64,000 nucleotides of DNA from Actinacidiphila glaucinigra (GCF_900188405.1 NZ_FZOF01000014.1:1-64000), one strand, 5' to 3'. Counted from the stretch's first letter, positions 16,884-25,696 are shown. Notes: generated from the sequence alone by a model not told the origin. Numbers and translations are program-made.

Positions 16884-18199
16884 GCGCTCAGGACGCCGAT
16901 CTGCTGGTGCACGGCGGCGATGTGCTGACCGTCGACGCGGCGGGCACCGTCGTCACCGACGGCGCGGTCGCCGTACGGGACGGCGAGATCATCGCCGTCG
17001 GACCGGCGGAGGAGGTGCGCGCGGCCCACCGCGCCGCCGCGGAGATCGACGCCTCGGGGTGCCTGGTGCTCCCCGGGCTGGTCAACACCCACACCCACCT
17101 GGCGATGACCCTGCTGCGGGGCTGCGCCGACGACGTCGACCTGCAGGAGTTCCTGGCCCGGGTGATCCCCCGCGAGGCCGAACTGCTGTCGCCGCGCGCC
17201 GTGGCCGCGGGCGTGCGGGTCGCCGTGGCGGAGAGCGTACGGGCCGGGGTCACCACGGGCCTGGACATGTACTGGTTCCACGAGGCCGCCGAGGAGGCCG
17301 CGCGGGCGGCGGGCTGGCGGCTGCTGGCCGGTCCGACCTTCATGGACGTGCCCGGGCCGCCCGACGGCCGGCCGTACGGCGACCGCATGGCCTGGGCCGC
17401 GGCCGACCTGGCCGCGCGCACCGCCCCCGCGCCGGGCACCCGGCCGGTGGTCTTCGCGCACAGCGCCTACACCCTCGACCCCGAGCAGCTCGTCGCCATC
17501 ACCTCGCTCGCCCGCGAGCACGGCGCGCTGCTGCACGTCCACGCGGCGGAGAACGCGGCCGAGGTCGCGATGGTGGTCGAGGCGCACGGCAAGCGGCCGG
17601 TCGAGCTGCTGGACTCGCTCGGAGTCCTCGGGCCCGACGTGCTGCTGGCGCACGCCGTGGACCTGACCGACGGCGAGATAGCCGCCCTGGCCAGGACCGG
17701 CACGTCCGTCGCGCACTGCCCGGTCTCCAACCTGAAGCTGGGCTGCGGCATCGCCCGCGTCCCCGAGCTGCTGGCCGCGGGCGTCACCGTCGGCCTCGGT
17801 ACCGACGGTGTGGTGAGCTCCAACACCCTGGACGTCCTGGGCGCGGTGCGGGCCGCGGCGCTGGTGCACAAGGCCGCCGGCGACCCGACGGCCGTCGGCG
17901 CGGAACAGGCGGTGCGGATGGCGACGATCGAGGCCGCCCGCGCGCTGGGCCTCGCCGACCACCTCGGGTCCCTGGAGCCGGGCAAGCGCGCCGACCTGGC
18001 CGTCCTCGACCTCGGCGGGCCGCACCTCGCGCCGCGCCACGACCCCTGGTCGATGCTGGCCTACGCGGCCGCGGCCGCGGACGTACGGGACACCGTCGTC
18101 GACGGCCGGATCCTGATGCGCGACCGGGTGCTGCTCACCCTCGACGAACCGGCCGCCCTGCGCGAGCTGGAGGCACTGGAGCGGGAGCACCCCGCATGA
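16880..18199 (+). CDS. Amidohydrolase family nucleoside/nucleobase deaminase (MTA/SAH deaminase-like)
   Basis: 439 residues. Metal ligands of the amidohydrolase superfamily are visible: His71 and His73 in NTHTHLAM, His219/His221 in HVHAAEN, a later His in LLAHAVDLT and Asp309 in LGTDGVVSSN. The CPVSNLKLGCG stretch is typical of the S-adenosylhomocysteine/methylthioadenosine deaminase and chlorohydrolase branch. It probably deaminates an adenine nucleoside whose product is split by the phosphorylase upstream. GTG 16880 overlaps the phosphorylase stop, and its own stop overlaps the next ATG, so expression is coupled on both sides. Confidence 0.9.
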   Translation: MSAQDADLLVHGGDVLTVDAAGTVVTDGAVAVRDGEIIAVGPAEEVRAAHRAAAEIDASGCLVLPGLVNTHTHLAMTLLRGCADDVDLQEFLARVIPREAELLSPRAVAAGVRVAVAESVRAGVTTGLDMYWFHEAAEEAARAAGWRLLAGPTFMDVPGPPDGRPYGDRMAWAAADLAARTAPAPGTRPVVFAHSAYTLDPEQLVAITSLAREHGALLHVHAAENAAEVAMVVEAHGKRPVELLDSLGVLGPDVLLAHAVDLTDGEIAALARTGTSVAHCPVSNLKLGCGIARVPELLAAGVTVGLGTDGVVSSNTLDVLGAVRAAALVHKAAGDPTAVGAEQAVRMATIEAARALGLADHLGSLEPGKRADLAVLDLGGPHLAPRHDPWSMLAYAAAAADVRDTVVDGRILMRDRVLLTLDEPAALRELEALEREHPA

Positions 18200-18819
18200 C
18201 CTCCGCCGTCGAACCCACCCGCGGCTTCACCGGGCGCAGCCGTGCCGCCGACCGCGACCCGCGGCTGCCTCCCGGCCAGTACGACGCCCGCGACACATGG
18301 CCGGTCCTGTCCGCCGAGGTCACGCCCACGATCGCCACCGCGGACTGGACGTTCCGGGTGGACGGCCTGGTGGACGGCGCGCGCACCTGGGACTGGGACG
18401 CGGCGCACGCGCTGCCCCGCTCCGAGTACCGGGGCGACATCCACTGCGTGACCGGCTGGTCCAAGTTCGGCGTGCGCTTCGGCGGGGTGTCGGTCGACGC
18501 CTTCCTCGAGGCCGCGCGCCCCTCCCCCGCCGCCACGCACGTCGTCGCCTGGTCCCACACCGGCTACGCCGCGAACCTGCCGCTCGCGGACGTCACCGGC
18601 GGCCGCGCCTGGATCGTCTGGGAGTACGACGGCGCGCCGCTCGCCCCCGAGCACGGCGGCCCGGCCCGGCTGGTCGTCCCGCACCTGTACTTCTGGAAGA
18701 GCACCAAGTGGATCGCCGGGCTGCGCCTGCTCGACCACGACGAGTCCGGCTTCTGGGAGCAGAACGGCTACCACCACCGGGGCAACCCCTGGCAGGAGCA
18801 GCGCTACGCCCATGACTGA
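18196..18819 (+). CDS. Sulfite-oxidase-like molybdopterin-dependent oxidoreductase
   Basis: 207 residues, single sulfite-oxidase-fold domain without a Tat signal, so cytoplasmic. Cys84 in GDIHCVTGWSKF is the expected molybdenum ligand (compare the CVxGW motif of the family); DVTGGRAWIVWEYDG and GPARLVVPHLYFWKSTKWI are further family hallmarks. It is translationally coupled to the amidohydrolase (ATGA at 18196) and overlaps the reductase gene by eight bases. The reductase is the likely electron partner. Family members oxidise sulfite or reduce S- and N-oxides; the actual substrate is open. Confidence 0.93.
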   Translation: MTSAVEPTRGFTGRSRAADRDPRLPPGQYDARDTWPVLSAEVTPTIATADWTFRVDGLVDGARTWDWDAAHALPRSEYRGDIHCVTGWSKFGVRFGGVSVDAFLEAARPSPAATHVVAWSHTGYAANLPLADVTGGRAWIVWEYDGAPLAPEHGGPARLVVPHLYFWKSTKWIAGLRLLDHDESGFWEQNGYHHRGNPWQEQRYAHD

Positions 18820-19573
18820 CCTCGTCGCCCCCGCGCCCGCCCCGGCGTTCGTCCCGCCGGCCCGGTTCGCCGTGCCCGGCCGGATCGCCGTGCCCGAGGC
18901 CGCGTCGTCGGTCTGGCGGCGCGCGGTGATCACGGAGATCCGCCGGGAGACCCCGCGCACCGCCACCTTCCGGCTCGCGGTGCCCGGCTGGGCGGGCCAT
19001 CTGCCCGGCCAGTACCTGACGCTGCGCCTCACCGCCCCCGACGGCTACACGGCGCAGCGCAACTACTCGGTCGCCTCCGCCCCGGACGACTCCGGCCACA
19101 TCGAGCTGACCCTCGACCTCGTGGCCGGCGGCGAGGTCTCCGGGCACCTGCACACCGTCGCCCGGCCGGGCGACACCGTCGAGGTCCGCGGCCCGCACAG
19201 CGGCTTCTTCGCCTGGACCGGGGACCACCCGGCGCTGCTGCTGGGCGCCGGATCGGGGGTCGTCCCGCTGATGTCGATGGTGCGGCACCGCCGGCTGCGC
19301 GGTCTGGACGTGCCGCTGCGGCTGATCGTCTCGGCCCGCACCCGCGAGGACCTGATCTACGCCGCCGAGTACGGCCCGGAGACGAGCGTGCTGCTCACCC
19401 GCGCCGAGGGCCGCCTCACCGCCGCCCACCTGGCCCCGCTGCTGGCCGATCCGCCACCGGGCGGCTGGGAGGCGTACGTGTGCGGCGGCAACGGCTTCGC
19501 CGAGCACGCCTCGCGCCTGCTGGCGGCCGCCGGGCAGCCGCTCGACCGGATCCGGATCGAGCGATTCGGCTGA
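18812..19573 (+). CDS. FAD/NAD(P)H-dependent ferredoxin-reductase-type oxidoreductase
   Basis: 253 residues. An FAD-binding barrel domain (GQYLTLRL, RNYSVAS) precedes an NAD(P)-binding domain (LLLGAGSGVVPLMSM, YVCGGNGFAEHA). The C-terminal iron-sulfur domain of phthalate dioxygenase reductases is absent, so electrons should pass directly from flavin to the partner. The start lies inside the end of the molybdoenzyme gene, which argues for a two-component redox enzyme. Last gene of the four-gene coupled operon; a tRNA-Pro follows 65 bp later. Confidence 0.92.
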   Translation: MTDLVAPAPAPAFVPPARFAVPGRIAVPEAASSVWRRAVITEIRRETPRTATFRLAVPGWAGHLPGQYLTLRLTAPDGYTAQRNYSVASAPDDSGHIELTLDLVAGGEVSGHLHTVARPGDTVEVRGPHSGFFAWTGDHPALLLGAGSGVVPLMSMVRHRRLRGLDVPLRLIVSARTREDLIYAAEYGPETSVLLTRAEGRLTAAHLAPLLADPPPGGWEAYVCGGNGFAEHASRLLAAAGQPLDRIRIERFG

Positions 19574-19638
19574 TCAGCGAGGTTCGGGTATTCTCCTCTT
19601 TACGTGATCTTCCGGGGCACCGCTCCGGGGGACCTCAC

Positions 19639-19712
<74 letters not shown>

Positions 19713-19929
19713 CGGTGATTTCACAGGTCACAGGCCGTGTTCGCAGCAGCGGACACGGCCTTTGCGTGCCCGGCGTGCCGGTACCGCGGTCGGCCCCGTC
19801 GAGCGAGCCGCCGTCGAACCGGTTCTGCCGCCCGTGGGCATGCTGCCTCCGTCCTCCGCTCGCCGGCCCGGCGGCGCGATCCCTTTCCCGCGGAAGGTCA
19901 CCGGCCCCGGAAGGTGCGGGCATAATGGC

Positions 19930-19941
19930 CCGATACATCGG
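19930..19941 (+). promoter_or_regulatory. Short palindrome before the FadR-type regulator gene
   Basis: CCGAT-AC-ATCGG is a perfect inverted repeat, four bases after a possible -10 box (CATAAT, 19921-19926) and 24 bases before the ATG at 19965. It would suit autorepression by the GntR protein. Confidence 0.35.
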
Positions 19942-19964
19942 ATGTCCGGGGAGGCGAGGGGCTC

Positions 19965-20636
19965 ATGGCGGTCACCGACGAGGCGATCGAGAAGATCAAG
20001 GAGATGATCGTCTCCGGCGCGCTGCGCCCCGGCGACCGGCTCCCCAAGGAGAGCGAACTCGCCGCGGATCTCGGGCTGTCGCGCAATTCCCTGCGCGAGG
20101 CGGTCCGCGCGCTGTCCCTGATCAGGATCCTGGACGTACGCCAGGGCGACGGCACCTACGTCACCAGCCTGGACCCGCAGTTGCTGCTGGAGGCGCTGAG
20201 CTTCGTGGTGGACTTCCACCGCGACGACACCGTCCTGGAGTTCCTCGCGGTGCGCCGCATCCTGGAGCCCGCGGCCACGGCGATGGCGGCCGCGCGCATC
20301 GCCGAGTCCCAGCTGGAGGCCCTGACCGAGCAGCTGGAGGCGCTGGGCACGGCGCCGTCGGTGGAGGAACTGGTCGCGTGCGACCTGGAGTTCCACCGGG
20401 GCATCGTGCAGGCCTCGGGCAACTCGGTGCTGTGCTCGCTGCTGGACGGGCTGTCCGGGCCGACCACGCGGGCCCGGATCTGGCGCGGGCTGACGCAGGA
20501 GGACGCGGTCAGCCGCACCCTGCACGAGCACCGGGCCATCCTGGCGGCACTGCGCGACCGGGACGCCGAGGCCGCGCGGTCCTGGGCGACGGTGCACGTC
20601 GCCAGCGTGGAGCAGTGGCTGCGCTCCACGCTCTGA
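19965..20636 (+). CDS. GntR family regulator, FadR subfamily
   Basis: 223 residues. An N-terminal winged helix (AIEKIKEMIVSGALRPGDRLPKESELAADLGLSRNSLREAVRAL) is followed by an all-helical FCD ligand domain (VRRILEPAATAMAAARI, CDLEFHRGIVQASGN, HRAILAALRDRD), with Asp/His residues placed as in metal-dependent FCD proteins. It is a repressor answering to a small carboxylate or similar ligand. It stands alone, with a hairpin directly behind it, so its targets may lie elsewhere. Confidence 0.92.
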   Translation: MAVTDEAIEKIKEMIVSGALRPGDRLPKESELAADLGLSRNSLREAVRALSLIRILDVRQGDGTYVTSLDPQLLLEALSFVVDFHRDDTVLEFLAVRRILEPAATAMAAARIAESQLEALTEQLEALGTAPSVEELVACDLEFHRGIVQASGNSVLCSLLDGLSGPTTRARIWRGLTQEDAVSRTLHEHRAILAALRDRDAEAARSWATVHVASVEQWLRSTL

Positions 20637-20639
20637 GAC

Positions 20640-20657
20640 CCGGCGGTTCCCCGCCGG
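20640..20657 (+). terminator. Hairpin after the FadR-type regulator gene
   Basis: CCGGCGG (20640-20646) and CCGCCGG (20651-20657) form a perfect 7-bp stem with a TTCC loop, three bases past the stop codon. Confidence 0.65.
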
Positions 20658-20733
20658 ATCCCACCGGCGGGCGAACCGCGCCGTGCCGGGGTGCGTCCGG
20701 TCCTTCGTAAGAGTGATCGAAAAGAGGGATCGG

Positions 20734-21774
20734 ATGAATCCACGCTTCAGGCTGCGCCTGCGCCGCCCCTCGGCCCGTACGCTGCGCCGCGGCGCGCTGC
20801 TGGTCGTGCTCGCCGTCCTCCTCCCGGTGCTCGCCGCCGGGGTCGCCCTGCGCCTGGAGTACACCGGCGACGTCTCCGGCGCCGGCGGCAACCGCGACCG
20901 GAACGCGGTGTGGCTCGGGCACGCCTGGGTCGACGGGGAGCGCGACGAGGCGGACCTGACGGCGCTGGCCCGGGAGTTGCGCGGCAGCGGCACCCGGGAC
21001 CTGTACGTGCACACCGGGCCCCTGGAGTTCGACGGCAGCCTCGACGCCCGACTGTACCCGGGCGCGCGGGACATGATCGACCGGATGCACACGGTGCTGC
21101 CCGGGGTCCGCGTCCAGGCGTGGCTCGGCCAGGTCCTGTCGCACGACGGTTCCGAGGGCCTGCACCTGGACGACCCGGCGGCCCGCGTCCGGGTACGGGA
21201 CAGCGCCGCCCAGGTCCTGGCGGCCGGGTTCGACGGGGTGCACCTGGACCTGGAGCCGATGTACTCCGACGACCGCGGCTTCCTCGCGCTGCTGGACTCG
21301 GTGCACCGGCTCACCGCCGCCCGCGGCGTGCCGCTCTCGGTCGCGACCCACCAGATCGACCCGCTGCCCTCCCTGCACTCGGTGAGCGGCCCGCTGTTCA
21401 ATCACCCCAAGTGGTGGTCCCAGCGGTACTTCGCGGAGGTGGCCCGGCGCGTGGACCAGGTCGCGATGATGACCTACGACACCGCCCTGCCCCTGGAGGG
21501 CCTGTACGGCGGCTACGTGGCCCAGCAGACCGCGCTCGCCCTGGAGGTGACGCCGCCGGAGACCGATCTGCTCGTCGGCCTGCCCGGGTACCACACGAAC
21601 AATCTGGGCCGCCACGCGTGGGCGGAGACCGTCACGGCCGCCGTGCGCGGCGCCCGGCTCGGGCTCGCCCGCGAGGCGCCCTCCCGCGAGCGCTTCGGTC
21701 TCGCGCTGTACGTCGACTTCGCCGCGACCCCCGCCGACTGGGCCGCGTACCGCTCGGCGTGGAGCGGTGGCTGA
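20734..21774 (+). CDS. Membrane-anchored GH18-like TIM-barrel protein
   Basis: 346 residues. ATG 20734 is preferred because AAAGAGGGA lies just upstream. A basic N-terminus and one hydrophobic segment (about residues 25-45) indicate a signal anchor with the rest outside the membrane. The segment FDGVHLDLEP matches the end of the GH18 catalytic motif (DxxDxDxE), keeping the last Asp and the acid Glu but carrying His at the middle Asp; VDQVAMMTYDTALP matches the later GH18 barrel strand. It may act on cell-wall or polysaccharide amide sugars, or only bind them. No neighbour clarifies the role. Confidence 0.78.
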   Translation: MNPRFRLRLRRPSARTLRRGALLVVLAVLLPVLAAGVALRLEYTGDVSGAGGNRDRNAVWLGHAWVDGERDEADLTALARELRGSGTRDLYVHTGPLEFDGSLDARLYPGARDMIDRMHTVLPGVRVQAWLGQVLSHDGSEGLHLDDPAARVRVRDSAAQVLAAGFDGVHLDLEPMYSDDRGFLALLDSVHRLTAARGVPLSVATHQIDPLPSLHSVSGPLFNHPKWWSQRYFAEVARRVDQVAMMTYDTALPLEGLYGGYVAQQTALALEVTPPETDLLVGLPGYHTNNLGRHAWAETVTAAVRGARLGLAREAPSRERFGLALYVDFAATPADWAAYRSAWSGG

Positions 21775-21924
21775 CCGGACGCGTACCTCCGATGACTCTG
21801 GGGATCATCCCCCTACGAAGGCGGCGGCACCTGTCCCGCGAAGCCGTAGGCTGGTGCAGCACGCGAAGGAACGGCAGCCGGCGGGGGTGGCACCATCCCC
21901 CTTCCGGCCGGAAGGAGGCGCTGG

Positions 21925-22863
21925 GTGATCGAGCTCGAGGGGGTTCCCGAGCTGATCGACCCGGTCATGGTGGCCGCGTTCGAGGGCTGGAACGACGCCG
22001 GGGACGCCGCCTCCGCCGCGGTCGGGCATCTGGACCGGGAGTTCAAGGGCGAGGTGTTCGCCGCGCTGGACGCCGAGGACTACTACGACTTCCAGGTCAA
22101 CCGCCCCACGGTCTGGATGGACGGCGGAACACGGCGGATCACCTGGCCCACCACGCGGCTGTCCGTCATCCGCATCGAGACCCCCAAGCCACGTGACCTC
22201 GTCCTCGTACGGGGCATCGAGCCCAGCATGCGCTGGCGCTCGTTCTGCAACGAGATCCTGGGCTACGCCCATGAGCTCGGCATCGAGATGGTGGTGGTGA
22301 TGGGCGCCCTCCTGGGCGACACCCCGCACACCCGTCCGGTGCCGGTCACGGCCGTCACCTCCGACCCGGACCTGGCGACCGCGCTCAACCTGGAGGAGTC
22401 CCGCTACGAGGGCCCCACCGGCATCGTCGGCATCCTCCAGGAGGCCTGCACCCATGCCGGCATCCCGGCGGTCAGCCTGTGGGCGGCCGTGCCGCACTAC
22501 GTGTCGCAGCCGCCGAACCCGAAGGCGACGCTGGCGCTGCTCAACCGTCTGGAGGACCTGCTGGACCTGCGCATCCCGCTCGGCGAGCTGCCGGAGGACG
22601 CGCGCGCCTGGCAGGTCGGCGTGGACCAGCTCGCGGCCGAGGACAGCGAGGTCGCCGAGTACGTCCAGACGCTGGAGGAGGCCCGCGACACGGCGGAGCT
22701 TCCGGAGGCCTCCGGCGAGGCCATCGCCCGCGAGTTCGAGCGCTATCTGCGGCGCCGCGACCCGCAGGCGGGCGAGTCCGACGCGGGCCCCTACCTGCGG
22801 GACATGTCGCAGAAGCCCAAGGACGACCGGGACGAGAAGGAGGACGGCGCCGACGGGGAGTGA
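21925..22863 (+). CDS. parJ: PAC2 family protein, ParJ orthologue
   Basis: 312 residues, PAC2 (proteasome assembly chaperone 2-like) fold. Conserved blocks are MVAAFEGWNDAGDAAS, RPTVWMDGG, GALLGDTPHTRPVPVT, YEGPTGIVGIL and WAAVPHYVSQPPNPKATLALL; the C-terminal 30 residues are charged and disordered. In S. coelicolor the gene at this position, between glpD1 and mshC, is SCO1662/ParJ, described as interacting with ParA and affecting its polymerisation during sporulation. The assignment here rests on that order plus family. GTG 21925 has GAAGGAGG six bases upstream. It converges on mshC across a 20-bp hairpin. Confidence 0.88.
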   Translation: MIELEGVPELIDPVMVAAFEGWNDAGDAASAAVGHLDREFKGEVFAALDAEDYYDFQVNRPTVWMDGGTRRITWPTTRLSVIRIETPKPRDLVLVRGIEPSMRWRSFCNEILGYAHELGIEMVVVMGALLGDTPHTRPVPVTAVTSDPDLATALNLEESRYEGPTGIVGILQEACTHAGIPAVSLWAAVPHYVSQPPNPKATLALLNRLEDLLDLRIPLGELPEDARAWQVGVDQLAAEDSEVAEYVQTLEEARDTAELPEASGEAIAREFERYLRRRDPQAGESDAGPYLRDMSQKPKDDRDEKEDGADGE

Positions 22864-22881
22864 CCCGCGCGGCGCCGCCCC

Positions 22882-22942
22882 GAAGAACCGGAGCGACCGG
22901 AGCGACCGAAGAAAGCGAAGAAAGCGAAGAAGCGAAGGAACC
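22882..22942 (+). repeat. Degenerate 9-bp tandem repeats
   Basis: Purine-rich units repeat with a period of about nine bases: GGAGCGACC at 22890-22898 and 22899-22907, GAAGAAAGC at 22908-22916 and 22917-22925, flanked by GAAGAACC, GAAGAAGC and GAAGGAACC. It lies between the parJ stop and the terminator, and in the trailer of the opposite mshC transcript. Confidence 0.8.
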
Positions 22943-22947
22943 TGCAG

Positions 22948-22993
22948 AACGGCCCGGCCGCCGCCCCGCACAGGGGGCGGCGGCCGGGCCGTT
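22948..22993. terminator. Bidirectional terminator between parJ and mshC
   Basis: A perfect 20-bp stem: 22948-22967 pairs with 22974-22993 over a 6-nt loop (GCACAG). The stem ends in AA/TT at its base, so each transcript leaves a short U run only. It lies exactly between two convergent genes. Confidence 0.9.
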
Positions 22994-23004
22994 CCGCGGG
23001 GGTG

Positions 23005-24234
23005 TCAGAGAGCGACGCCCAGCAGCGCGTCCACGGCGCGGGAGACCAGGCCGGGGGCGCCGGTGTCCGTGCCGCCCTCGGTCTCCTGCCGGGCCGCCCA
23101 GCGGTCCACGGCGGTGAGCGCGGCGGGGGCGTCGAGGTCGTCGGCGAGCGCCTCGCGGATCTCCTCCACCAGCGCCTCGGCCGGCGGGCCGTCGGGGCGC
23201 GAGACGGCGGCGCGCCAGCGGGCCAGCCGCTCCACCGCGTCGGCGAGCACCGCGTCGGTCCACTCCCAGTCCTGGCGGTAGTGGTGGGCGAGCAGGCTGA
23301 GCCGTATGGCCGCCGCGTCCACCCCGTCGCGGCGCAGCTGGGAGACGAAGACGAGGTTGCCCTTGGACTTGGACATCTTCTCGCCGTGCAGCGCGACCAT
23401 GCCGGCGTGGACATAGGCCTTCGCCATGGGGAACTCGCCGGTGAGCACCTGGGCGTGCGAGGCGCCCATCTCGTGGTGCGGGAAGGCGAGGTCGGAACCG
23501 CCGCCCTGCACGTCGAAGCCCATGCCGAGGTGGTCCAGGGCGATGGCCACGCACTCGATGTGCCAGCCGGGGCGGCCCCGGCCGAGGCTGCCGCCGTCCC
23601 AGCTGGGCTCCCCCTCGCGGGCGGCGAGCCACAGGATCGGGTCGACGGGGTTCTTCTTGCCCGGGCGGTCCGGGTCGCCGCCGCGCTCGGCCGAGAGCGC
23701 GCGCATCGCGGCCGCGTCCAGGTGGGAGACGCTGCCGAAGTGCGGGTCGGAGTCGACGTGGAAGTAGATGTCGCCGTCCAGTTCGTAGGCGGCGCCGGCC
23801 TGGCGCAGCCGCTCGACCAGCGGGACGATCCCCGGGATGGCCTCGACCGCGCCGATGTAGTGGGCGGGCGGCAGCATCCGCAGGGCGGTCATGTCCTCGC
23901 GGAACAGGGTCGTCTCGCGCTCGGCGAGGGCCGTCCAGTCCTCACCGGTCTTGTCGGCGCGCTCCAGCAGCGGGTCGTCGACGTCGGTGACGTTCTGGAC
24001 GTACTGGACCTGGCGCTTCGTGTCGAGCCACACCCGCTGCACGAGGTCGAACGCGTTGTAGGTGGCCGCGTGACCCATGTGGGTGGCGTCGTAGGGGGTG
24101 ATCCCGCACACATAGATGCGGGCGACCGGACCGGGGCTCAGGGTTACCGGGCCACCGGTCGCGGTGTCGTGGAGGCGGAGGTCGCGCCCAGTGCCCGGAA
24201 GGGCAGGGACGTCGGAAGCGGGCCAGGCATGCAT
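23005..24234 (-). CDS. mshC: Cysteine-GlcN-Ins ligase MshC (mycothiol biosynthesis)
   Basis: 409 residues. It joins L-cysteine to 1-D-myo-inosityl-2-amino-2-deoxy-glucopyranoside using ATP, the third enzymatic step to mycothiol. It derives from cysteinyl-tRNA synthetase: HMGH at residues 52-55, KMSKS at 286-290, the zinc-ligand Cys43 (YVCGITPYD), GWHIECVA and [12 protein letters not shown]. It lacks the C-terminal anticodon domain of CysS, which fits MshC rather than a tRNA synthetase, and its place next to parJ matches S. coelicolor. Last gene of a four-gene minus-strand cluster. Confidence 0.96.
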   Translation of the reverse strand: MHAWPASDVPALPGTGRDLRLHDTATGGPVTLSPGPVARIYVCGITPYDATHMGHAATYNAFDLVQRVWLDTKRQVQYVQNVTDVDDPLLERADKTGEDWTALAERETTLFREDMTALRMLPPAHYIGAVEAIPGIVPLVERLRQAGAAYELDGDIYFHVDSDPHFGSVSHLDAAAMRALSAERGGDPDRPGKKNPVDPILWLAAREGEPSWDGGSLGRGRPGWHIECVAIALDHLGMGFDVQGGGSDLAFPHHEMGASHAQVLTGEFPMAKAYVHAGMVALHGEKMSKSKGNLVFVSQLRRDGVDAAAIRLSLLAHHYRQDWEWTDAVLADAVERLARWRAAVSRPDGPPAEALVEEIREALADDLDAPAALTAVDRWAARQETEGGTDTGAPGLVSRAVDALLGVAL

Positions 24235-24305
24235 GTCATGAGATTAACCGCCCGCGTGATCCACAAACGACAGGCGGGCTCGCTCGCGACGACGGGCCCG
24301 GACCT

Positions 24306-25142
24306 TCAGATGGGCGGCCAGGGGATGGCGGGCCACTCCCCCGAGGGCTCCGGGTGACGTCCTGAGGCGAGCAGCTCGGCGACGCGGGTCCGCAGCGCGT
24401 CCAGCTCGGCGGGCGTGATGAGTTCCGCCAGCCGGGCGCCGAGGCCCCCGTCGGCGAGCTCCGCGGCGAGCTTGCCGAGGACCTCGGCGGTCTCGCCGGT
24501 GAGCGGTTCGCCGGCCCAGCCCCACAGGAGGGTGCGCAGCTTGTTCTCCGTGTTGAAGGTCACGCCGTGGTCGATCGCGTAGAGCTGCCCGTCGGCGGCC
24601 GGCAGCAGGTGGCCGCCCTTGCGGTCGGCGTTGTTGATCACGGCGTCCAGGACGGCCAGCCGGCGCAGCCGGTCGTCGTCGGCGTGCACCAACAGCGCGG
24701 TGCGGCCCTCGCCGACCTCGGCGAAGCCCACCGCCTTCCAGCCCTCGCCGGGTTCCTCGCCCTCGACGAGGGCGAGGAGGCCTTCGCCGCCCTCCTCCGG
24801 GGTCTCGATCCACAGCTGCACCATGCCCTCGCCGTACGGCCCGTCCCGCAGCACGGTCGGCGGCACCAGGCCCCAGCCGGTGGCCTCGGAGACCAGGTAG
24901 GCGGCGACCTCGCGCTGGGCGAGCGTCCCGTCGGGGAAGTCCCACAGCGGCCGCTCGCCTGCCACCGGCTTGTACACGCAGTGGGCGCGTACGCCGTCGT
25001 GCTCGACCGCGCAGTAGAGGACCGCGTTGGAGGCGTCCCGCAGCCGCCCGCGCACGGTCAGTTCACCGTGCGCCAGCAGCTCGGCGGCTATGTCCCCGTT
25101 CAGGCCGTCGCCGACCGCCGGTACCCGTTCTGACGCGGGCAT
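24306..25142 (-). CDS. SCO1664 family conserved protein (kinase-like fold)
   Basis: 278 residues, the actinobacterial family named after SCO1664. ATG 25142 has GGAAGGA seven bases upstream. The sequence keeps features of the phosphoinositide/HipA-like kinase fold: AHCVYKPVAGERPLWDFP (Lys), VLDAVINNADRKGGHLL (catalytic-loop-like Asp and Asn) and LYAIDHGVTFN (metal-binding Asp). It may therefore be an active small-molecule or protein kinase; the substrate is not known. The start lies 43 bases inside the DUF3090 gene, so the two are tightly coupled, and mshC follows 71 bp downstream. Confidence 0.85.
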   Translation of the reverse strand: MPASERVPAVGDGLNGDIAAELLAHGELTVRGRLRDASNAVLYCAVEHDGVRAHCVYKPVAGERPLWDFPDGTLAQREVAAYLVSEATGWGLVPPTVLRDGPYGEGMVQLWIETPEEGGEGLLALVEGEEPGEGWKAVGFAEVGEGRTALLVHADDDRLRRLAVLDAVINNADRKGGHLLPAADGQLYAIDHGVTFNTENKLRTLLWGWAGEPLTGETAEVLGKLAAELADGGLGARLAELITPAELDALRTRVAELLASGRHPEPSGEWPAIPWPPI

Positions 25143-25696
25143 ACGTGTCCTTCCGGATCCAGGGGCAGGCTGCACAGCGGGCAGGGCGGGCGGCCGGCCG
25201 CGACGACGTCGAGGGCGCGCTTGGCGAAGGAGCGGGCCTGGGCGCCGGTCAGGCGCACCCGCAGCAGCGGGGGTCCGTTCTCGTCGTCCTGCAGGAGCAT
25301 CTCCTCGGCCGCCTCGAGGTCCTCCTCGTCCTCCGCCTCGATCTCGACCAGCGCCTGGGCTTCCAGGATCATCCGTTCCTCGGCGCCGTCCCAGGCCAGG
25401 GCCATGGTGCCGACCCGGAACTCCTCGTCGACGGGGACCTCGAGCGGCTTGTTGTCGAGCAGCTCCGTGGGGGCCACGGCGGGCACGGGGGCGGCGCCGC
25501 CGGTGCGGCGCACGACCTCGTCCAGCAGCTCGTCGATGCGCTCGGCGAGTGCCTCGACCTGGGTCTTCTCCAGCGCGACACTGGTCGTCCGGCCGGCGGC
25601 GCTCGCCTGCAGGAAGAAGGTGCGTTGGCCCGGTTGGCCCACGGTGCCGGCGACGAAGCGTTCGGGCTTGTCGTAGAGGAACACCTGACGAGGCAC
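25100..25696 (-). CDS. DUF3090 family protein with C-terminal zinc-knuckle-like motif
   Basis: 198 residues. A mostly beta N-terminal domain (QVFLYDKPERFVAGTVGQPG, TFFLQA), an acidic middle (EIEAEDEEDLEAAEEMLLQDD) and a C-terminal Cys-X2-Cys-X8-His-X-Cys pattern (CPLC ... HVCP) that may bind zinc. The family is confined to actinobacteria and deinococci as far as I recall, and its role is unknown. GTG 25696 has ACGGAG six bases upstream. It lies between the phosphomutase-like gene (58-bp gap) and the SCO1664-family gene (43-bp overlap); the conserved grouping with mshC suggests a shared process. Confidence 0.87.
   Translation of the reverse strand: MPRQVFLYDKPERFVAGTVGQPGQRTFFLQASAAGRTTSVALEKTQVEALAERIDELLDEVVRRTGGAAPVPAVAPTELLDNKPLEVPVDEEFRVGTMALAWDGAEERMILEAQALVEIEAEDEEDLEAAEEMLLQDDENGPPLLRVRLTGAQARSFAKRALDVVAAGRPPCPLCSLPLDPEGHVCPRQNGYRRSATA

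Noticed and set aside
23005-24234. Cysteinyl-tRNA synthetase
   Set aside because: The protein has HMGH and KMSKS but lacks the C-terminal anticodon-binding domain and sits next to parJ, so MshC is the better call.
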